Program-made: the position numbers and the translations under genes
In this document: one piece after another, positions 62,034 through 64,000 of the stretch
Position numbering within the stretch: position 1 is the first letter of the stretch
Layout of the letters: every line of letters begins with the position of its first letter
NCBI RefSeq assembly: GCF_000244915.1
Contig: NZ_CM001442.1
Location: forward strand, 3,906,001 to 3,970,000
Source of the DNA: Bradyrhizobium sp. WSM471
Lineage (GTDB): Bacteria > Pseudomonadota > Alphaproteobacteria > Rhizobiales > Xanthobacteraceae
Direction of reading: 5' to 3'
DNA length: 64,000 nucleotides
Notes under the pieces: model-generated
Seen by the model: the letters and a program-made list of their open reading frames with translations, nothing else
Database searches by the model: none
What the model was told of the DNA's origin: nothing

Positions 62034-62720
62034 TCAGGGTGGTGACGCGACACCGGCAACGTCCGCAATCCGCTGTTGTGGCCAGCGTTTCAGCGCCGCG
62101 TGGCCCGCTTCCGTCAGCCCGTAGATTCCCCGCTCGGTGCGTTCGAACCAGCCATACACATTGTTAAGCATGATCTTGCCGGCATCGGGACAGCGTTGGC
62201 GCAATTCGCTCACCTTCCGCGGGCCTGCTGCAAGCTCCGAGGCGCAGGCCAGCGCCTGCTGCCGATAGGCCGTCATGATCGGCGCGCGCGTGCTGCCGCC
62301 CAGCACCGGATCGCCCTGGCGGCGCTGATGCTCTGCGACGAGGCGCGAACGGACCTTCGGCTCGCGGCGTGGCGCTGCCGTCGGCGGCTTCACCAGTACT
62401 TCGACCTGACCGCGGTCGGTCACCCCGAGCATGCCGAAGCCGAGGCGGCGACAGAGATTGCGATAGCGCGCGTCGGTCTCACGACCCTTGCCGCGCACTG
62501 ACATCTTTGCGGCAATCCAGACCTCGTCGCCGGCCGGTGCACGATCGACCGCCTGAAGGATCAGCTCGAGATTGAAGGTCAGCTTGAGCTCGCCGATCAC
62601 GACTACCGGCGGATCTCCGGCGCTGAGGCCCACGAGATCGCAGCCGCCGATCTCGCCCTTGACCGTGAAGCCGAGCTCTTCGAGGAAGCGTTTGACAGGC
62701 AGGTAGAGCGTGGTTTCCAA
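62034..62720 (-). CDS. DUF2161 protein, putative PD-(D/E)XK nuclease-fold
   Basis: A 228-residue protein with an N-terminal nuclease-fold core: LEELGFTVKGEIGGCDLVGLSAG and VVVIGELKLTFNLELILQAVDRA, where Asp of CDLVG and GELK (E-x-K) would be the metal-binding residues. The C-terminal half is a winged-helix-like region (GKIMLNNVYGWFERTERGIYGLTEAGHAALKRW). The family is annotated elsewhere as DUF2161 with a putative phosphodiesterase activity; function is unknown. The start is TTG 62720. It is a lone minus-strand gene. Confidence 0.8.
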   Translation of the reverse strand: METTLYLPVKRFLEELGFTVKGEIGGCDLVGLSAGDPPVVVIGELKLTFNLELILQAVDRAPAGDEVWIAAKMSVRGKGRETDARYRNLCRRLGFGMLGVTDRGQVEVLVKPPTAAPRREPKVRSRLVAEHQRRQGDPVLGGSTRAPIMTAYRQQALACASELAAGPRKVSELRQRCPDAGKIMLNNVYGWFERTERGIYGLTEAGHAALKRWPQQRIADVAGVASPP

Positions 62721-62856
62721 AGGAAGCTTTCGAGTCGCGTCCGAGAATCAGTCTGCGGCAGTTTAGCCCCGGAATGGACTTAGAGCTCTGCGCCATTTGA
62801 TCGGGAACAGATGATCCGGCTATCCTGAGGGTGGGATAATCGGGCGGTTCACGAAG

Positions 62857-63204
62857 ATGACCATCAGGAATGGGCTCTATCATATCCGCATCGAAATGTT
62901 GGATGCCGTCCAGGGCGGCAACCAGGGTGTCATGGTGATGCGCGACGGCAGCATGCGGGGAGGGGATTCGTTCTTCTTCGCCTACGGCAGCTACACCTCG
63001 GCCGACGGCAAGTGGAAGGGCGAGCTGACCAACGAGGAACATTCCCCTTCGTTCGACGAGCGCCCGGTGTGGGGCCGCAAGGTCGTGACCATCGGCTTCA
63101 GCGGTACCTATAATGACGAGACCGCGTACGGCGAGGGCATCGCGCTCGCCGGCAAACGGAGCATCCGTTTCAAAGGCAATCTCCGGCTCCTGGTGCCGGA
63201 TTGA
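62857..63204 (+). CDS. GrlR-family small regulatory-type protein
   Basis: A 115-residue beta-rich protein: GLYHIRIEMLDA, VMVMRDGSMRGGDSFFFAYGSYTS and VTIGFSGTYND with GIALAGKRSIRFKGNLRLL at the end. This resembles GrlR, the type III secretion regulator of enteropathogens, whose fold is lipocalin-like and binds GrlA. No type III secretion genes are in this window, so it is probably a general homologue of unknown role. Its stop and the convergent SDR stop are directly adjacent (TGA|TTA). Confidence 0.75.
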   Translation: MTIRNGLYHIRIEMLDAVQGGNQGVMVMRDGSMRGGDSFFFAYGSYTSADGKWKGELTNEEHSPSFDERPVWGRKVVTIGFSGTYNDETAYGEGIALAGKRSIRFKGNLRLLVPD

Positions 63205-63885
63205 TTACACTCGCCCGCCGACCGGGATCAGCGCGCCGGTGACGCCGCTCGCGGCATCGCTGGCGAGGAACAGGATGACTTCGGCGAGCTCCTGCGGTGT
63301 CACCCATTTGGCAAAGTCGGCTTTTGGCATGTCGGCGCGGTTGGCCCTGGTGTCGATGATCGAGGGCAGCACCGCGTTCACGGTCACCTTGCCTTTCCAC
63401 TCGCTTGCCAACGCCTCGGTGAGGCGATGGACGCCGGCTTTCGACGCCGCATAGGGGCCCATGCCGGAGCCGGCCTGAAGCGCGCCCATGGCGCCGATAT
63501 TGACGATGCGGCCGGCCTTGGACGCGGCCAGATGCGGAAGCGCCGCGTGCGAGGCGTTGAGCGCCGTCAGCAGGTTGAGCGCATGCATGCGCTGCCATGT
63601 CTTGATGTCGCCGTCGCCCACGGTCTCGAAGGCGAAGCCGCCGGCGATGTTGATCAGCGCATCGAGCTTGCCAAAGTGTCTTGCCGCCGCCTCGACCGCC
63701 GTCTTTGCTTGTGCTGCGTCGGACAAATCGACGCCGCCGATCTCGATGCGCTCAGGCGTCGCGGAGATTTGCGATGGCGCATGGTCGATGCCGGCCATGC
63801 GCGCGCCGCGCGACTGCGCGACCTCGGCGACGACTTTTCCAAGTGCGCCGAGTGCGCCGGTCACCACAATGACTTTTCCCTGCAC
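63205..63885 (-). CDS. SDR oxidoreductase, dihydropteridine-reductase-like
   Basis: A 226-residue Rossmann-fold SDR with NAD(P) loop VVTGALGALG (residues 7-16), INIAGG, and the catalytic Tyr145 and Lys149 in YAASK. The catalytic Ser position, 13 residues before Tyr, is Ala132. The late segment LPSIIDTRANRADMPKADFAKW strikingly resembles that of quinonoid dihydropteridine reductase, another SDR lacking Ser. It is therefore probably a QDPR-like enzyme rather than a typical alcohol dehydrogenase SDR. GGAGAG precedes the ATG. After it, about 115 bases of promoter-like DNA end the window, with GGAGGAGG near 63990 that may serve a plus-strand gene starting beyond it. Confidence 0.85.
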   Translation of the reverse strand: MQGKVIVVTGALGALGKVVAEVAQSRGARMAGIDHAPSQISATPERIEIGGVDLSDAAQAKTAVEAAARHFGKLDALINIAGGFAFETVGDGDIKTWQRMHALNLLTALNASHAALPHLAASKAGRIVNIGAMGALQAGSGMGPYAASKAGVHRLTEALASEWKGKVTVNAVLPSIIDTRANRADMPKADFAKWVTPQELAEVILFLASDAASGVTGALIPVGGRV

Positions 63886-64000
63886 GAGACTCTCCGTCCA
63901 TCAATGGGCCGGACTATTGCGCGGCCCGCATTGGACTTGCAATGGCGGCCGGTTCCAAATTGGGCTATAGATGCAACTTCAGATAGTGGAGGAGGCTGTT

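Overview
This 64 kb window looks like chromosomal DNA of a high-GC alphaproteobacterium of the Rhizobiales, most probably Bradyrhizobium or a close relative. That is an inference from protein character, from families typical of that group (GrlR-like, the 'CSGT'-free small secreted proteins, DUF6719-like and DUF2161-like proteins), and from several families of short intergenic palindromic repeats. I saw no complete tRNA or rRNA gene, CRISPR array, integrase or insertion sequence.

Layout. 0-6 kb: the 3' part of a repetitive RTX-type protein, followed by its likely type I exporter pair (HlyB-like, HlyD-like). 6-10 kb: an ABC-F ATPase, a tiny NepR-like ORF, a small secreted Gly/His-rich protein, ndk and a TerC-family membrane protein. 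10-18.4 kb: a metal and redox block with an RND efflux adaptor and pump plus a DUF3240 protein, a cytochrome b561-like protein, two divergent PepSY proteins and a two-component system. Matching direct repeats in the divergent promoter region could be the regulator's binding sites. 18.5-25.9 kb: housekeeping genes ppx, ppk, hdaA-like, pgsA-like, purM, purN and cspA. 26-32.1 kb: a barrel-only outer membrane protein, then a LysR regulator divergent from a tight cluster of two GNAT-like proteins, an isochorismatase-fold protein that has lost its catalytic Lys and Cys, a 56-residue protein and a class III aminotransferase.

32-47 kb: rnd, a 36-residue membrane protein, an ugp-like ABC importer lacking its ATPase but coupled to a GpdQ-like phosphodiesterase, selO, aspS, a frameshifted membrane-anchored protein gene and the malic enzyme gene maeB. 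46.6-53.4 kb: DoxX, a dihydrofolate-reductase-like protein, polysaccharide deacetylase, glutathione peroxidase, a large L,D-transpeptidase, creA and several small secreted proteins. 53.4-60.2 kb: a MocR/PdxR-type regulator divergent from a flavin split-barrel protein, an M20 deacylase, and a kynurenine operon (alpha/beta hydrolase, kynA, kynU) that should convert tryptophan to anthranilate and alanine. 60.2-64 kb: a PaaI-type thioesterase, a GNAT, a small unknown protein, a DUF2161 nuclease-fold protein, a GrlR-like protein and a dihydropteridine-reductase-like SDR.

The best candidates for undescribed biology are the LysR/GNAT/GNAT/pseudo-isochorismatase cluster (28.4-30.6 kb), the PepSY/cytochrome b/two-component/RND block with its shared operator-like repeats, and the degenerate second domain in the L,D-transpeptidase. 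All functional calls come from reading motifs and context by eye; no database search was run.
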